The notes below the pieces were generated by a model. The model was not told where the DNA came from. It worked only from the letters and a program-made list of their open reading frames with translations, and ran no database searches. Source: Nitratireductor sp. ZSWI3 (GTDB lineage Bacteria > Pseudomonadota > Alphaproteobacteria > Rhizobiales > Rhizobiaceae). From it: a stretch of DNA of 64,000 nt. The position numbers and the translations under genes were made by a program. Shown here piece after piece: positions 38,511-47,232 of this stretch (position 1 is the first letter of the stretch; the number at the start of each line of letters is the position of its first letter). The DNA lies in assembly GCF_024655565.1 (NCBI RefSeq), contig NZ_JANKOF010000006.1, positions 43,388 to 107,387 on the forward strand, written 5' to 3'.

Positions 38511-38887
38511 TGGCGACGGCGGAAAACCTGATCACCGGTATGCTGCTCATCATCGGCGCGGGCTTCACGCTGGTGGCGGCGATCGGCCTGCTGCGCCTGC
38601 CGGACCTCTACACCCGCATGCATGCGGCCTCGAAGGCCGGCACGCTCGGCTCGGGCATGATGCTGATAGCCCTGGCAGTCTTCGCTCACGACCAGTCGAT
38701 CGTCACCCGGGCACTCGCCGCCGTCGTCTTCTTCCTGCTGACGGCACCGATTTCCGCGCATCTTCTGGCCAAGGCGGCTTATGCGGCCGGTTACCGGCTG
38801 TGGGGCAGTTCCCTCCATGACGAGATGGCGGGGACGCTGCCGAAGAGGCATGCGCCGGATGCCGCCGCCCAGGATGACGAACTCTAG
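38507..38887 (+). CDS. mrpG: Antiporter subunit MrpG
   Basis: A 126-residue membrane protein with the conserved [22 protein letters not shown] near residue 31 and two further helices. Last gene of the operon. No T-tailed hairpin is evident right after it; the inverted copy of the two-hairpin repeat starts about 100 bases on. Confidence 0.92.
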   Translation: MMATAENLITGMLLIIGAGFTLVAAIGLLRLPDLYTRMHAASKAGTLGSGMMLIALAVFAHDQSIVTRALAAVVFFLLTAPISAHLLAKAAYAAGYRLWGSSLHDEMAGTLPKRHAPDAAAQDDEL

Positions 38888-38990
38888 GGGCAGGACCTCT
38901 GCTCTCGACCGAAAAGCGAGACGCGTTTCTTGCCGAACTGGCACCGGACGCTGCGCGCTAAAGATCAAGAGCTCCAGCAACACACTTCTC

Positions 38991-39068
38991 CTATAGCATT
39001 TGTGTGGAAGACAAAGAGATAGAGATAGAGCATCCTTCGTGCGTCCAGGAGAATGCACGGCACTCCAG
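38991..39068 (-). repeat. Two-hairpin intergenic repeat, copy 2 (minus orientation, degenerate)
   Basis: Read on the minus strand it runs GTGCCGTGCATTC, then GGACGCACGAAGGATGCTCT, then ATCTCTTTG and AAATGC...CTATAG. This parallels the copy at 63898-64000 (GCGCCGTGCGTCC, GGACGCACGAAGGACGCTCT, ATTTG, AAATGCTCTAG). The second hairpin is lost. It lies between the Mrp operon and mucR. Confidence 0.6.
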
Positions 39069-39159
39069 GTGAAGGCGCGATCCGATCGAGCCTCTCCATA
39101 CGCTGCCGCTTTCCTCGCTGCGCTCATGGCTGGATTGTGCATCTTTCAACCTGAAATGT

Positions 39160-39435
39160 TGAAAGCCGTCTAGCTTTCTCGTCTTCTGGAATAATATTCC
39201 AAAACACATTTTTGGAACAATCTTCAGATTTCTGATCTCAAATAAACATAACAATTCGCAATTCACTTTGTTTTTAATTCCGAAAAAGTGTGTTGACCAC
39301 TCTTGATAAAAATCCGATATGATGTTCTCTCCTAGAGAATCGGAGAAAACTAAGTAGTAAAACCACGTTCTCCGATAACGAGCCTCATGATGCCAAATGA
39401 GGTACAAGAAATAGAGTTGACGTTGGGGCAAGGTA
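39160..39435 (+). promoter_or_regulatory. AT-rich control region of mucR
   Basis: About 270 bases with far more A and T than the surroundings, including AATAATATTCC, TTTGTTTTTAATTCC and many TpA steps, directly ahead of the MucR gene. MucR/Ros proteins bind AT-rich DNA with T-A steps and repress their own genes, so autoregulation here is expected. No single defined site can be singled out. Together with the repeat upstream this fills the 548-base gap after mrpG. Confidence 0.5.
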
Positions 39436-39861
39436 ATGGAAATGAACGAAGAGCCAACCAAGAATGATAGTATGCTTATTGAGCTGACGGCCGAGGTCGT
39501 CGCCGCATACGTGAGCAATAATCCAGTTCCCGCTTCCGAACTTTCGAATCTGATCGCTGATGTTCACACAGCGCTCGGCCGGGTGAGCGGCTCTCCGGAG
39601 CCCGAGCCAATCGAGAAGCAGAAGCCGGCCGTCAATCCGAAGCGGTCTGTGCATGATGATTACATCATCTGTCTGGAAGACGGTAAGAAGTTCAAGTCGC
39701 TCAAGCGTCACCTCATGACCCATTACGGGATGACGCCCGAGCAGTACCGAGAGAAATGGGGTCTCGATCCGAATTATCCCATGGTTGCACCGAGCTATGC
39801 GGTTGCGCGTTCGCAACTGGCCAAGCAGATGGGGCTCGGTCGCAAGCGCAAGGGAAAGTAG
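39436..39861 (+). CDS. mucR: MucR/Ros family zinc-finger transcriptional regulator
   Basis: A 141-residue Ros/MucR protein. The N-terminal oligomerisation part includes [20 protein letters not shown] near residue 15. The prokaryotic zinc finger [19 protein letters not shown] starts at residue 79, giving ligands C79, D82, H92 and H96 by analogy with Ros. The basic tail ends GRKRKGK. It regulates exopolysaccharide, motility and virulence or symbiosis genes in relatives as an H-NS-like protein. ATG at 39436 follows AAGG; ATG at 39442 is also possible. A terminator follows. Confidence 0.93.
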   Translation: MEMNEEPTKNDSMLIELTAEVVAAYVSNNPVPASELSNLIADVHTALGRVSGSPEPEPIEKQKPAVNPKRSVHDDYIICLEDGKKFKSLKRHLMTHYGMTPEQYREKWGLDPNYPMVAPSYAVARSQLAKQMGLGRKRKGK

Positions 39862-39899
39862 TTTCTCCCGAGTGTGTCTTGCGTAGCTTTGGCCGATTG

Positions 39900-39925
39900 G
39901 CGACGCCTCTGGCGTCGCTTTTTTT
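39900..39925 (+). terminator. Intrinsic terminator after mucR
   Basis: GCGACGCC (39900-39907) pairs with GGCGTCGC (39911-39918) around TCT, followed by seven T residues. Confidence 0.92.
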
Positions 39926-40011
39926 GTCTGAACGAAGATCAGCTTTCTGAGCAGACGGAAATGCTTGCATCCGGAAGCAACGGACGGGGTTGATATCCGT
40001 CTGGCACGACC

Positions 40012-40112
40012 AGAGCGCCGTGCGTCCTTCCAAATTCTGCACCAGGACGCTCTCTCTCCTTGTTTTTCGCATTCATGATACCTGCGGGCGTCAGGTGGCT
40101 CTGCCTTTCTAG
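40012..40112 (+). repeat. Two-hairpin intergenic repeat, copy 3
   Basis: It begins AGAGCGCCGTGCGTCC, continues AGGACGCTCTCTCTCC and TTGTTTTTCGCATTCATG, and ends with GGGCGTCAGGTGG and CTAG. The order of blocks is the same as in the copies at 16675 and 63898, though the hairpin arms have decayed and extra bases are inserted. Its last bases form the stop codon of the neighbouring minus-strand gene. Confidence 0.7.
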
Positions 40113-40396
40113 CCCGCACCGCTGCGTTGCGGCTTGAGGCGTTCCAGCGCCTGGCCGAGCGCGATGTGGCGGTTGAGATCGTAGCTCCAGTGGCCGCGCG
40201 CGCCCTTGAGGCGCTCACGCTCCAGAAGGCGTTGGAGCCGGCGACGCAACTGCACCCGCTCACTACCCGATGTCTGCAGTGCCTCGGCCATGTCGATCCC
40301 GCTGATCAGGAAGAGGGCGGCCGTCTGCCTGGCCTCGGCCCGCCGCGCTTCCCGGGCCCCATGAAAGGCCTCGATGTCGGTTTTCATCAGTGTCAT
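40109..40396 (-). CDS. Conserved small protein of unknown function
   Basis: A 95-residue, Arg-rich (basic) soluble protein without signal or membrane segment. Its middle (GSERVQLRRRLQRLLERERLKGARGHWSYDLNRHIALGQAL) predicts helices with many arginines. The ATG at 40396 has GGAG seven bases upstream; an in-frame ATG nine bases later is possible. I do not recognise the family. Its stop codon falls in the end of an intergenic repeat, so the C-terminus may have been set by that repeat. Confidence 0.6.
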   Translation of the reverse strand: MTLMKTDIEAFHGAREARRAEARQTAALFLISGIDMAEALQTSGSERVQLRRRLQRLLERERLKGARGHWSYDLNRHIALGQALERLKPQRSGAG

Positions 40397-40595
40397 GCCG
40401 GTCTCCGGTGTTTAGAGACACGACTATGAGGGGGTATGGCGCGACGGGGATAAATGACCTGCGGGGATTCTCCGGCACGCTTAATTTCCGCATTGATATC
40501 AGGCCGCTAATAGATTTCTGGCAAAAGTCTTGTTCTTAATTTGTTCCCGTTCGTCTTGTTGGGTATAAGAATTTATTCCTCTCTCCAAGGAAGGG

Positions 40596-41030
40596 ATGAA
40601 TTCCGTGTCATCAATCGCGACGAAACAAAAGGAAGACATGCAGAGCCAGACGGGTGCTCCGGCTGAGATGCCGCTCATCGAGATCAATCGCCGGCTGAGC
40701 CCGATCACCGAGGAACGGGTGACCGAGGTCTGCGAATGCGTGCTCGACATCGTCGCGGCGCTGTTCAACGTCAGCGGCCGCGAGTTGCGCGAGACGGGTC
40801 GTTCGTCGACCAGCGTCGCCCGCGTGCGGCAGATCGGCATGTATGTCGCGCACGTCATTTTGGGCCTCAACATGACGGAGGTTGGTCGCGGGTTCGGGCG
40901 CGACCGCACGACGGTGCAGTATGCGTGCCATCTGGTCGAGGACATGCGGGACGACGACGAATTCGACCGGGTCGTCAACATGACCGAGCGGGTCACCGCC
41001 GCAGCCTTCCGCCACACGGAGGTGCACTGA
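40596..41030 (+). CDS. DnaA domain IV (Bac_DnaA_C)-containing DNA-binding protein
   Basis: A 144-residue protein whose second half matches the DNA-binding domain of the replication initiator DnaA. SVARVRQIGMYVAHVILGLN is followed by MTEVGRGFGRDRTTVQYACH, the DnaA helix-turn-helix plus signature helix. No AAA+ ATPase domain is present. It therefore cannot initiate replication but may bind DnaA-box-like DNA as a regulator. The next gene (DUF6456) starts within its stop codon (TGATG), so they work together. Such small proteins are conserved in Rhizobiales as I recall. Confidence 0.8.
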   Translation: MNSVSSIATKQKEDMQSQTGAPAEMPLIEINRRLSPITEERVTEVCECVLDIVAALFNVSGRELRETGRSSTSVARVRQIGMYVAHVILGLNMTEVGRGFGRDRTTVQYACHLVEDMRDDDEFDRVVNMTERVTAAAFRHTEVH

Positions 41031-41872
41031 TGAGCCGGACGCACGACAAGGGCCAGGAACGGCGGATGGAGCGCGAGCGGGCGCGGGCCGTTCGCTTTCT
41101 GCGCGCGGGCCCGGCGCAGATGAAGACCTCGACCCGGCAACAAAGGGTGCTGCTGGAGACGACGGACCGCGGCACGATCTCGGTGCCGGCCGAGACGATC
41201 GAGGCATTGCGGTTGGAGGGACTGGTGATCGCCGGCAAGGACGGGCATCTGCTGCTCAGCGAGGTCGGTGTGGCCCACGCGAGGCGCGCGGAATCGCGGA
41301 CCGAGCCGTTTCGCGCCCAGCACTGGCGTCTCGACCACACGACCGTCGACGTGGGCGGCAAGCGCCAGGCGGTCGCCAAGAATCTCGGCGAATCGCCCCT
41401 CGGACACCTGGCGCGGCACAAGACCCGCAGCGGTGCCCCGTTTCTCAGCCAGGCGGAATTCGACGCGGGCGAGCGATTGCGGGCGGACTACACGCGGGGG
41501 CAGCTCATGCCGCGGCTCAGCGCCAATTGGGTGGCGACCGTGGCCGCCGGACGGCGCGGCGCGGGCAGGGCGGGCGTCGCCGAACTGACCGACGCCGCAT
41601 TGGCGGCTCGCCAACGGGTGGACAGGGCACTCGCGGCGGTCGGCCCCGAACTCGCCGGGGTGTTGGTCGACGTCTGCTGTTTCCTCAAGGGGCTGGAACA
41701 GGTGGAGACGGAGCGCGGATGGCCGGTGAGGTCCGCCAAGGTGGTGCTGAAAACAGCGCTCGGGGCCCTCAGCCGGCACTACCAGCCCGGCGCCTCCAGA
41801 TCGCCCGACAGCCCGCCGTCCGTTCTGCATTGGGGTGCGGAAGGCTATCGCCCGACGCTCTCGCAGGCGTGA
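41030..41872 (+). CDS. DUF6456 domain-containing protein
   Basis: A 280-residue basic protein. The C-terminal half (from about GAPFLSQAEFDAGERLRADY, residue 142) is the DUF6456 domain, with DVCCFLKGLEQVETERGWPVRSAKVVLKTAL. The N-terminal half (GTISVPAETIEALRLEGLV) looks like a winged-helix-like region. Translationally coupled to the DnaA-C protein, so a joint DNA-binding or cell-cycle role is plausible. The function is unknown. Confidence 0.8.
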   Translation: MSRTHDKGQERRMERERARAVRFLRAGPAQMKTSTRQQRVLLETTDRGTISVPAETIEALRLEGLVIAGKDGHLLLSEVGVAHARRAESRTEPFRAQHWRLDHTTVDVGGKRQAVAKNLGESPLGHLARHKTRSGAPFLSQAEFDAGERLRADYTRGQLMPRLSANWVATVAAGRRGAGRAGVAELTDAALAARQRVDRALAAVGPELAGVLVDVCCFLKGLEQVETERGWPVRSAKVVLKTALGALSRHYQPGASRSPDSPPSVLHWGAEGYRPTLSQA

Positions 41873-41919
41873 AGGCTGTAAGCCCCCGAATCTACGCGTC
41901 GCTTTTTTGGGCCGATGCG

Positions 41920-42348
41920 CTAGCCTGTCGTTGCGGCGCCGGTCTTCGCTTCGTCCTTGATGCGCTGCACCATGGCGCGCAACCCGTTTGCGCGCTGTGG
42001 CGTCAGGTGCTCGTCGAGGCCGAGCCTGCGCATGACGCCCTCGGCATCGATCGTGAGAATTTCGCTGGCGCGCTTGCCGGAGAAGACGAGCATCATGATG
42101 GCCACCAGACCGCGCACGATATGCGCGTCGGAATCGCCCCTGAAGGTCAGGACCGGATCCTCGCCCTCGGCGCGCTCGGTGTGCAGCCAGACCTGGCTGA
42201 CGCAGCCGCGAACGCGGTGCGCCTCATCGCGCGAGGCTTCCGGGAACGGTGAGAGGCCGTTGCCCAGTTCGATGATGTAGCGATAGCGCTCTTCCCAATC
42301 ATCCAGGAAGGCGAAGTCGTCGTAGATGGTGTCGAGTGTCGTGCTCAT
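41920..42348 (-). CDS. sufE: SufE family cysteine desulfuration protein
   Basis: A 142-residue SufE-like sulfur acceptor that takes persulfide from the desulfurase SufS for Fe-S cluster building. The active Cys is in HRVRGCVSQVWLHTE near residue 47. Typical flanking parts are WEERYRYIIELGNGL and FSGKRASEILTID. ATG at 42348 gives MSTTLDTIYDDFAFL. No suf operon is adjacent, which is common for this stand-alone copy in alphaproteobacteria. Confidence 0.9.
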   Translation of the reverse strand: MSTTLDTIYDDFAFLDDWEERYRYIIELGNGLSPFPEASRDEAHRVRGCVSQVWLHTERAEGEDPVLTFRGDSDAHIVRGLVAIMMLVFSGKRASEILTIDAEGVMRRLGLDEHLTPQRANGLRAMVQRIKDEAKTGAATTG

Positions 42349-42421
42349 CAGCACGGATATAGTGTCTGTCGGACGCGACGTCACGGAAAACCTGTGCAGA
42401 GCGCACTTGCGGCGCGAGCGT

Positions 42422-42754
42422 TCAGCGCTCCGCCGGAACGGGCGCGTCGGGAGCGGCGATGCTGCCGGTGGTGAGCGGCGCTCCCTCGGCGGGCTCGTTA
42501 TCCTCGATCATCTCATAGGCGAGTCGGGCGCTTTCGCGAGCGCGGACGCCGATGGTCTGCAGCGCCGCCTTGCCGGTCGCGCAGACCTCCGGCTTGCGCT
42601 CGCAGATGCCGACCATGTCGGTGACCGCCTCGCGTGCGGCGCTGAGCGCCTGGAGCGGGCCGATCGGGCTCGCTTTCTCGTCGTTGCCGCCGCCGATCGG
42701 CACCAGGAGGAGGACCAGCGAGAGCCAGAAGATTGAGCGAATGAGAAACCACAT
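42422..42754 (-). CDS. DUF5330 family small membrane protein
   Basis: A 110-residue protein starting with one transmembrane helix (MWFLIRSIFWLSLVLLLVPI). A soluble tail contains DMVGICERKPEVCATGKAAL with two cysteines 7 residues apart that may form a disulfide in the periplasm. The C-terminus is Pro/Ala-rich. This matches the DUF5330 family of Rhizobiales. The function is unknown. Confidence 0.75.
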   Translation of the reverse strand: MWFLIRSIFWLSLVLLLVPIGGGNDEKASPIGPLQALSAAREAVTDMVGICERKPEVCATGKAALQTIGVRARESARLAYEMIEDNEPAEGAPLTTGSIAAPDAPVPAER

Positions 42755-43196
42755 GGCGTCGTCCCGTTTTCCTGCCCTCTCGGGCGTCCCGGTGAAAAGC
42801 ATGCCACCCAGGCGGGAAAGAGCTATTGAGATTTTTGCTCAAATTTGAGGCGACTTTTTCAGGAATCCGGAAAGAACCGCCTTTGAAGCAAAGTCGTTGC
42901 AACCCGCCGGAATGACGCTAACGATGCGTTCACCATGAAGACCCTTGATCTTGTTGGCTTCTCGCATTTTCGACCTGTCTCAGGGGCTGCCATCCGGTCT
43001 TCATGGCGAGGCGCAAAACCGGTGAGGGACTGTTAACCATGACTTCATTCGGTGGCGTTTTGCGCGTCGGTTTTTCGGCGTTTGCGGCGATGGCGCGCTC
43101 TTCCGGCGCTCCGATTTATCCTTTCCTTAAACGCTCGGTGCGAGGGTTCTGGCAGAACAAGAACACGTCGAACGGACCAAGCGAGAGCGCGTCGAA
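42755..43196. other. 442-base gap with a distant inverted repeat and a doubtful small ORF
   Basis: CCATGAAGACC (42933-42943) and GGTCTTCATGG (42996-43006) form a perfect 11-base inverted repeat 52 bases apart, possibly a leader hairpin. An open frame of 65 codons (43003-43200) starts in the right arm and its stop overlaps the TTG start of the kinase gene by four bases. It has no recognisable domain, so it may be a leader peptide or chance. The promoter of the kinase operon should lie in this gap, but I cannot fix it. Confidence 0.4.
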
Positions 43197-44987
43197 TTGA
43201 GTGTACGAGCATCTCTAAATCTCGACTGGGCGTCAGCCGCGATCGCAGCCTGCGAACGCCTGATGCATCCGTCCGTGACGGAGACCGGTGAGCGGCTGCG
43301 CCAGCTTCGGCTGGTCGGTGTGCTTTTTGCGGCCCCGTTCCTGGTCGGCAGCGCTGCTATCCAGCTCCTGTCGGGTCTGTTGGGTCTCGGCGGGACGCTG
43401 GCCGTCGTCAGCGCCGGCTTCGGGCTCTTCTGGATGCTCGCCGCCCTCGTGCTCACCACGGGGAGACGGATGGTGGCCGAGGCGCTGGGCCTGGTGCTTG
43501 CGGGCACGGCGATCGCGCTCCTGATATCGGTCGCCGGCGGGGCGGCTTCGCCGCTGACGGTGCTTGTCGGGGCCCTGGCAATCGAGACCTTCTTCGTCGC
43601 GCGCAGCCGGCGTGCCGTCCTGGCCGGGACGCTCGCAGCCGCCGCCGCGCTCGTGGCCGGCGGTGTGCTGGCGGCGGGATCCTCCATATCCGCCATCGCG
43701 TCTGCGCCATCGGCAGCCCAGTGGATCGCCCCGCTGCTTTACGGGATCACCCTTGCCGTGCGCGTATCCCGTCTGTGGCTGCGCGAAGAAGCCTCGGCTC
43801 CCGAACGTTCGGACGACTTCATCGAAGAGCATATGGACGCGCTGGTTCTGCACCTGACCCGCTCCGGCGATGTCATATCGGCATCGCCGCAGGCGGCAAG
43901 GCTGCTCAATGTGCGTTCGGACATTCTACTCGGTACGGGATTCTTCGAGCGCCTGCATGTCGCGGATCGGGTGACGTATCTGTGCGCCCTCTCGGCTCCC
44001 TCGACCGAAGCCCATCAGCGCAGGGTGAGCGTTCGCCTGCGGATGCCCCTCGAAGACGGCGGCGCCCGGGCGCCCGGCTATCGCCGGTTCGGCATCGAAT
44101 TCCTCGCCGGACGGATGGCGGACACCGTGATCGCCATCGTGCGCGACGAGAACGACAAGGCCGAGCTCGAGGCGCAGATCGTGACTGCGCGGGAGACAGC
44201 GCGGGCGGCGCGTCTCGAGAGCGAGCGCCTGATGGCCGCCGTCAGCCACGAGCTGCGCACACCGCTCAACGCGATCCTCGGCTTTTCCGACACGCTGCTG
44301 ACGGAGATTTTTGGCCGTTTTTCCGATGAACGGCAACGTGACTATGTGCGCCTCATCCATCAGGCAGGCGGGCATCTGCTTTCGGTCGTGAACGCGACGC
44401 TCGAGGTTTCCAAGGTCGAGTCGGGAACTTATGTCCTGCACCCGGAAGCCTTCAGCTTCGCGGAGGCCGTGGAAGCGAGCCTGGCCCTGACGGCCGCGCA
44501 GGCCGAAGAACGTTCGATCGCGATCAAGGCGAAGATCGGCGACGATGTCGGGGTGGTTTTCTGCGACCGCCGGGTGGTTCAGCAGGTGCTCATCAATCTC
44601 CTGTCAAACGCCGTCAAGTTCACGCCGTCCGGGGGCAAGATCGTCATCGCGGCTGAGCGGGCCGGAGACCGGATCGACTTCAGCGTTTCCGACACCGGCG
44701 TTGGAATCGCGGCCGAGGATCTGCAGCGCATCGGGCAGCCCTTCATGCAGATCCGCAACGAGGCGACACGTCATGTCGAGGGGACCGGGCTCGGCCTGGC
44801 TCTGGTCAAGGGCTTGGTCGGCCTGCAGGGCGGCGGCTTGACCATCGACAGCGCGCCGGGTGAAGGCACGCGGGTAAGTGTTTCACTGCCGGTGACCGGC
44901 AGTGTAAAGAAAGGCGAGACAAGCCGGGCGACGGTTCCGGCGATCGACGAAGAGTGGCATGATGAAGACTACCGCAAGACGGCCTGA
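43197..44987 (+). CDS. Membrane-bound hybrid-free sensor histidine kinase (PleC/DivJ-like), with PAS region
   Basis: A 596-residue kinase with about six N-terminal transmembrane segments (residues 40-185). A PAS-like domain follows (EEHMDALVLHLTRSGDVISA, from about residue 210). The HisKA domain has the phospho-His in AAVSHELRTPLNAILGFSDT near residue 350. The ATPase domain has NLLSNAVKFTP, DTGVGIAAEDL and GTGLGLALVKGL boxes. The TTG start is uncertain; ATG at 43263 (MHPSVTETGERL) is also good. The HisKA/ATPase style resembles alphaproteobacterial cell-cycle kinases. No response regulator gene is nearby. Confidence 0.85.
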   Translation: MSVRASLNLDWASAAIAACERLMHPSVTETGERLRQLRLVGVLFAAPFLVGSAAIQLLSGLLGLGGTLAVVSAGFGLFWMLAALVLTTGRRMVAEALGLVLAGTAIALLISVAGGAASPLTVLVGALAIETFFVARSRRAVLAGTLAAAAALVAGGVLAAGSSISAIASAPSAAQWIAPLLYGITLAVRVSRLWLREEASAPERSDDFIEEHMDALVLHLTRSGDVISASPQAARLLNVRSDILLGTGFFERLHVADRVTYLCALSAPSTEAHQRRVSVRLRMPLEDGGARAPGYRRFGIEFLAGRMADTVIAIVRDENDKAELEAQIVTARETARAARLESERLMAAVSHELRTPLNAILGFSDTLLTEIFGRFSDERQRDYVRLIHQAGGHLLSVVNATLEVSKVESGTYVLHPEAFSFAEAVEASLALTAAQAEERSIAIKAKIGDDVGVVFCDRRVVQQVLINLLSNAVKFTPSGGKIVIAAERAGDRIDFSVSDTGVGIAAEDLQRIGQPFMQIRNEATRHVEGTGLGLALVKGLVGLQGGGLTIDSAPGEGTRVSVSLPVTGSVKKGETSRATVPAIDEEWHDEDYRKTA

Positions 44988-45876
44988 ACCGGAGTTCACG
45001 TTCGGCGCTCTGCTGCGGGCGGGGCTTGCCGGGGCGGGCATGGCGATCGTCCGCAACCCCGTGGCGGTGGGCGGAACGACAGCCTTTCTGGTGTCTTTCG
45101 CCTTCGTCTCGGCAAATGCCCTGTGGTATCAGCCGCATTTTCATTCGGGCGCGCTGATCTCGACACGCACGCCCGTTTTCGTGGAGAGGGAACCGGAAGT
45201 CCCGGTGCCGACGCCCGCGGCGGTGCGGCGCACGCCCGATCCGGTGCAGCGCGCGCTGAAGCCGAGCGACGACACGACCGGCGCCATTCCATCCGACCGT
45301 CCGGATGTCGTGGAGGGCGGCGATCCCACGGTTCGCCAGGTGCAAAAGGTGCTCGGCGATCTCGGCCTCTACCAGGGCGTCATAGACGGCCTTCAGGGAC
45401 CGCAGACGCGCAAGGCGATCGGCAATTACCGGCGCATCGTCGGGTTGGACACGTCCGAGACGGTCGACGGCGCGCTGCTGCGCCAGCTCGGCTTGGCCGA
45501 TCCCGCCCCGGCCACGCAGGAAACGGCCGAGACCGTGATGCCGGTGGCAGCGGTGGTGCCGTTGCCGTCGCCAAGGCCAGCGCTTGCCCGCCAGACCGTC
45601 GAAGCCGAGGTGGCCACGCAGGCGCCTGCCGCGGCCGCACCGGCAAATCTGGCCGTCGAAACCGCGTCGCTGGCAAGCGAAGCCGATCCGACCATCATGC
45701 GGATTCAAGCGGGGCTGAAAGCGTTCGGCAATGACGGCATTAAGGTGGACGGCGTTCTGGGGCGCGATACCCAAGTGGCGATCCGAGAATTCCAGAGCCT
45801 CTTCGGCCTCCCAGTCACCGGACAGCCTGATGAGCCGTTTCTCGCCAAAATGCGCGAAGTGGGCCTGACCAACTGA
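44959..45876 (+). CDS. Peptidoglycan-binding domain protein, single membrane pass
   Basis: A 305-residue protein with one transmembrane helix (NPVAVGGTTAFLVSFAFVSA, residues 33-52) and two PG_binding_1 domains. The first is DPTVRQVQKVLGDLGLYQGV near residue 116, and the second is DPTIMRIQAGLKAFGNDGIK near residue 243. A Pro/Ala-rich linker lies between. It overlaps the kinase gene by 29 bases, so it is cotranslated, and it may link the kinase to the cell wall. The start could be either of two adjacent ATGs. Confidence 0.82.
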   Translation: MMKTTARRPEPEFTFGALLRAGLAGAGMAIVRNPVAVGGTTAFLVSFAFVSANALWYQPHFHSGALISTRTPVFVEREPEVPVPTPAAVRRTPDPVQRALKPSDDTTGAIPSDRPDVVEGGDPTVRQVQKVLGDLGLYQGVIDGLQGPQTRKAIGNYRRIVGLDTSETVDGALLRQLGLADPAPATQETAETVMPVAAVVPLPSPRPALARQTVEAEVATQAPAAAAPANLAVETASLASEADPTIMRIQAGLKAFGNDGIKVDGVLGRDTQVAIREFQSLFGLPVTGQPDEPFLAKMREVGLTN

Positions 45877-45955
45877 CGCGTGCTGAGCCCCTCTTCACGC
45901 ACTGGCTTGCCCGACATCGATCAGAAACACAGGCCGCGAAAGGCGAACGGAATTC

Positions 45956-46303
45956 ATGCGCCTGACCAGCGAATTCTGGGTTTCGGCCCTCACGAAACGA
46001 CTGTTTGCCGAGGGCGGCTTCGCCGCGGTCGCCCAGCGCGGCGCGCGCGAGGCCGGCACCATCTTCATCGTCGTGCGGGATCGGCTCGGCCGGCTGGCGC
46101 TCTACGGGCCGGCCGCGCAGGCAAGCTACGACGAAGCGCGCCCGATGGAGCGCCGCTTCACGCTGGTGGCGCAGGATGACCAGGAGCGCATCGACGCTCG
46201 GCTCGAGCGGGAGCGGCGTTTCGATCCGGATTTCTGGGTCGTCGAGATCGAGCTGGCGGATGCGGCGCGGGCGGAAAATTATTTCGAGGTGACGGCGGAC
46301 TGA
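45956..46303 (+). CDS. DUF1491 family protein
   Basis: A 115-residue cytoplasmic protein of the alphaproteobacterial DUF1491 family: MRLTSEFWVSALTKRLF at the start, FIVVRDRLGRLALYGPAAQ in the middle, and RRFDPDFWVVEIE near the end. The function is unknown. Its last 25 bases overlap the end of the DUF2336 gene on the other strand. Confidence 0.82.
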   Translation: MRLTSEFWVSALTKRLFAEGGFAAVAQRGAREAGTIFIVVRDRLGRLALYGPAAQASYDEARPMERRFTLVAQDDQERIDARLERERRFDPDFWVVEIELADAARAENYFEVTAD

Positions 46304-47232
46304 ACCTTGGAAGGGACAGGTTCTGCGGGCGAGGGGTCCTTGCGCCACCGCTCCAGATGTTCCCGCACCGTTTCGGGAGCGATCGATCTGTAACGCTCGA
46401 CGAAGCGGCGGATGGCGTTCCGGTTCAGCAACTGTTCCGGATAGCGTGTGGCCGTCAGCAGAAAGGCTTCCGCGTCCTCGATCATCAGGGCGCGGAGCGC
46501 AATCATGAGCTTGCTGCAGGTGGCGTAAGTGGAGATATGCCTTGCCCGCGCGAGCGGGATGCCGAGGCGCCGGGCAAGCTCCGCCTCGAAGTCTGCCGCC
46601 GTCCCGGAGAGGGCCGTGTGGCGCAGCGCCGCATTCCTGTCGTCGGCAAGGTACTGCGGGACGGGGCGCGAAGCCTGCGAGGCGCCGGCCTCGCCGGGCG
46701 CGTTGGCCGCGCGCATCATCAGCCGGAGGCGATCGCGGACGCCGTCTTCGAGCCCTGTCGAACGCCGGAAGGCCGGGCGTGCGGCGGTGCCACCCCTGTC
46801 GTTCTCCTGCGTCGCAAGCGCGCGGATCAGCGCGGCGATTGCCGGATGCAGGACCGCCCGGCGGCCGATCACCCGGGCATGCGGCAGGCCGTGCCGGGCG
46901 ATCAGATCGATGAGATCGACATCGCTCAGGGCGTTGGAGCGGACGAGAAGGGGAGCGCAAACCTCGACCGGCTCGTCGCACAGCCGGCGCAACAAACCCG
47001 GCGGCGGCGATGCGCATTCGCACAGGACAGCGGCGGCATAGCGGCGGGTCTCGACCGGCACCAGAGGAAACAGGGGAAGGGCGAGATCGTCGAGCTGGGC
47101 GATCTCGCGCCGGGTCGGTCGCGTCAGCGAGGTGAAGGCCGAGACGGCGGCCCGAAAGAGCCGGTCCGGCCTGTGCTCTTCGCCGCCTGAAGCAAGCTGC
47201 CTGAAGATAGCGGACGACAAGCCGACCAACAC
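46279..47232 (-). CDS. DUF2336 family protein
   Basis: A 317-residue helical, HEAT-like protein of the DUF2336 family common in alphaproteobacteria. Segments such as ALPLFPLVPVETRRYAAAVL and LLVRSNALSDVDLIDLIARHG are repeat-like. The start is a GTG at 47232, and later in-frame starts are possible. The function is unknown; relatives are linked with cell-cycle and flagellar regulation in a few species, which I cannot confirm here. Confidence 0.75.
   Translation of the reverse strand: MLVGLSSAIFRQLASGGEEHRPDRLFRAAVSAFTSLTRPTRREIAQLDDLALPLFPLVPVETRRYAAAVLCECASPPPGLLRRLCDEPVEVCAPLLVRSNALSDVDLIDLIARHGLPHARVIGRRAVLHPAIAALIRALATQENDRGGTAARPAFRRSTGLEDGVRDRLRLMMRAANAPGEAGASQASRPVPQYLADDRNAALRHTALSGTAADFEAELARRLGIPLARARHISTYATCSKLMIALRALMIEDAEAFLLTATRYPEQLLNRNAIRRFVERYRSIAPETVREHLERWRKDPSPAEPVPSKVQSAVTSK

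Noticed and set aside
40596..41030. A replication initiator or plasmid origin
   Set aside because: The protein lacks the DnaA ATPase domain, and no iterons or parAB genes are present.
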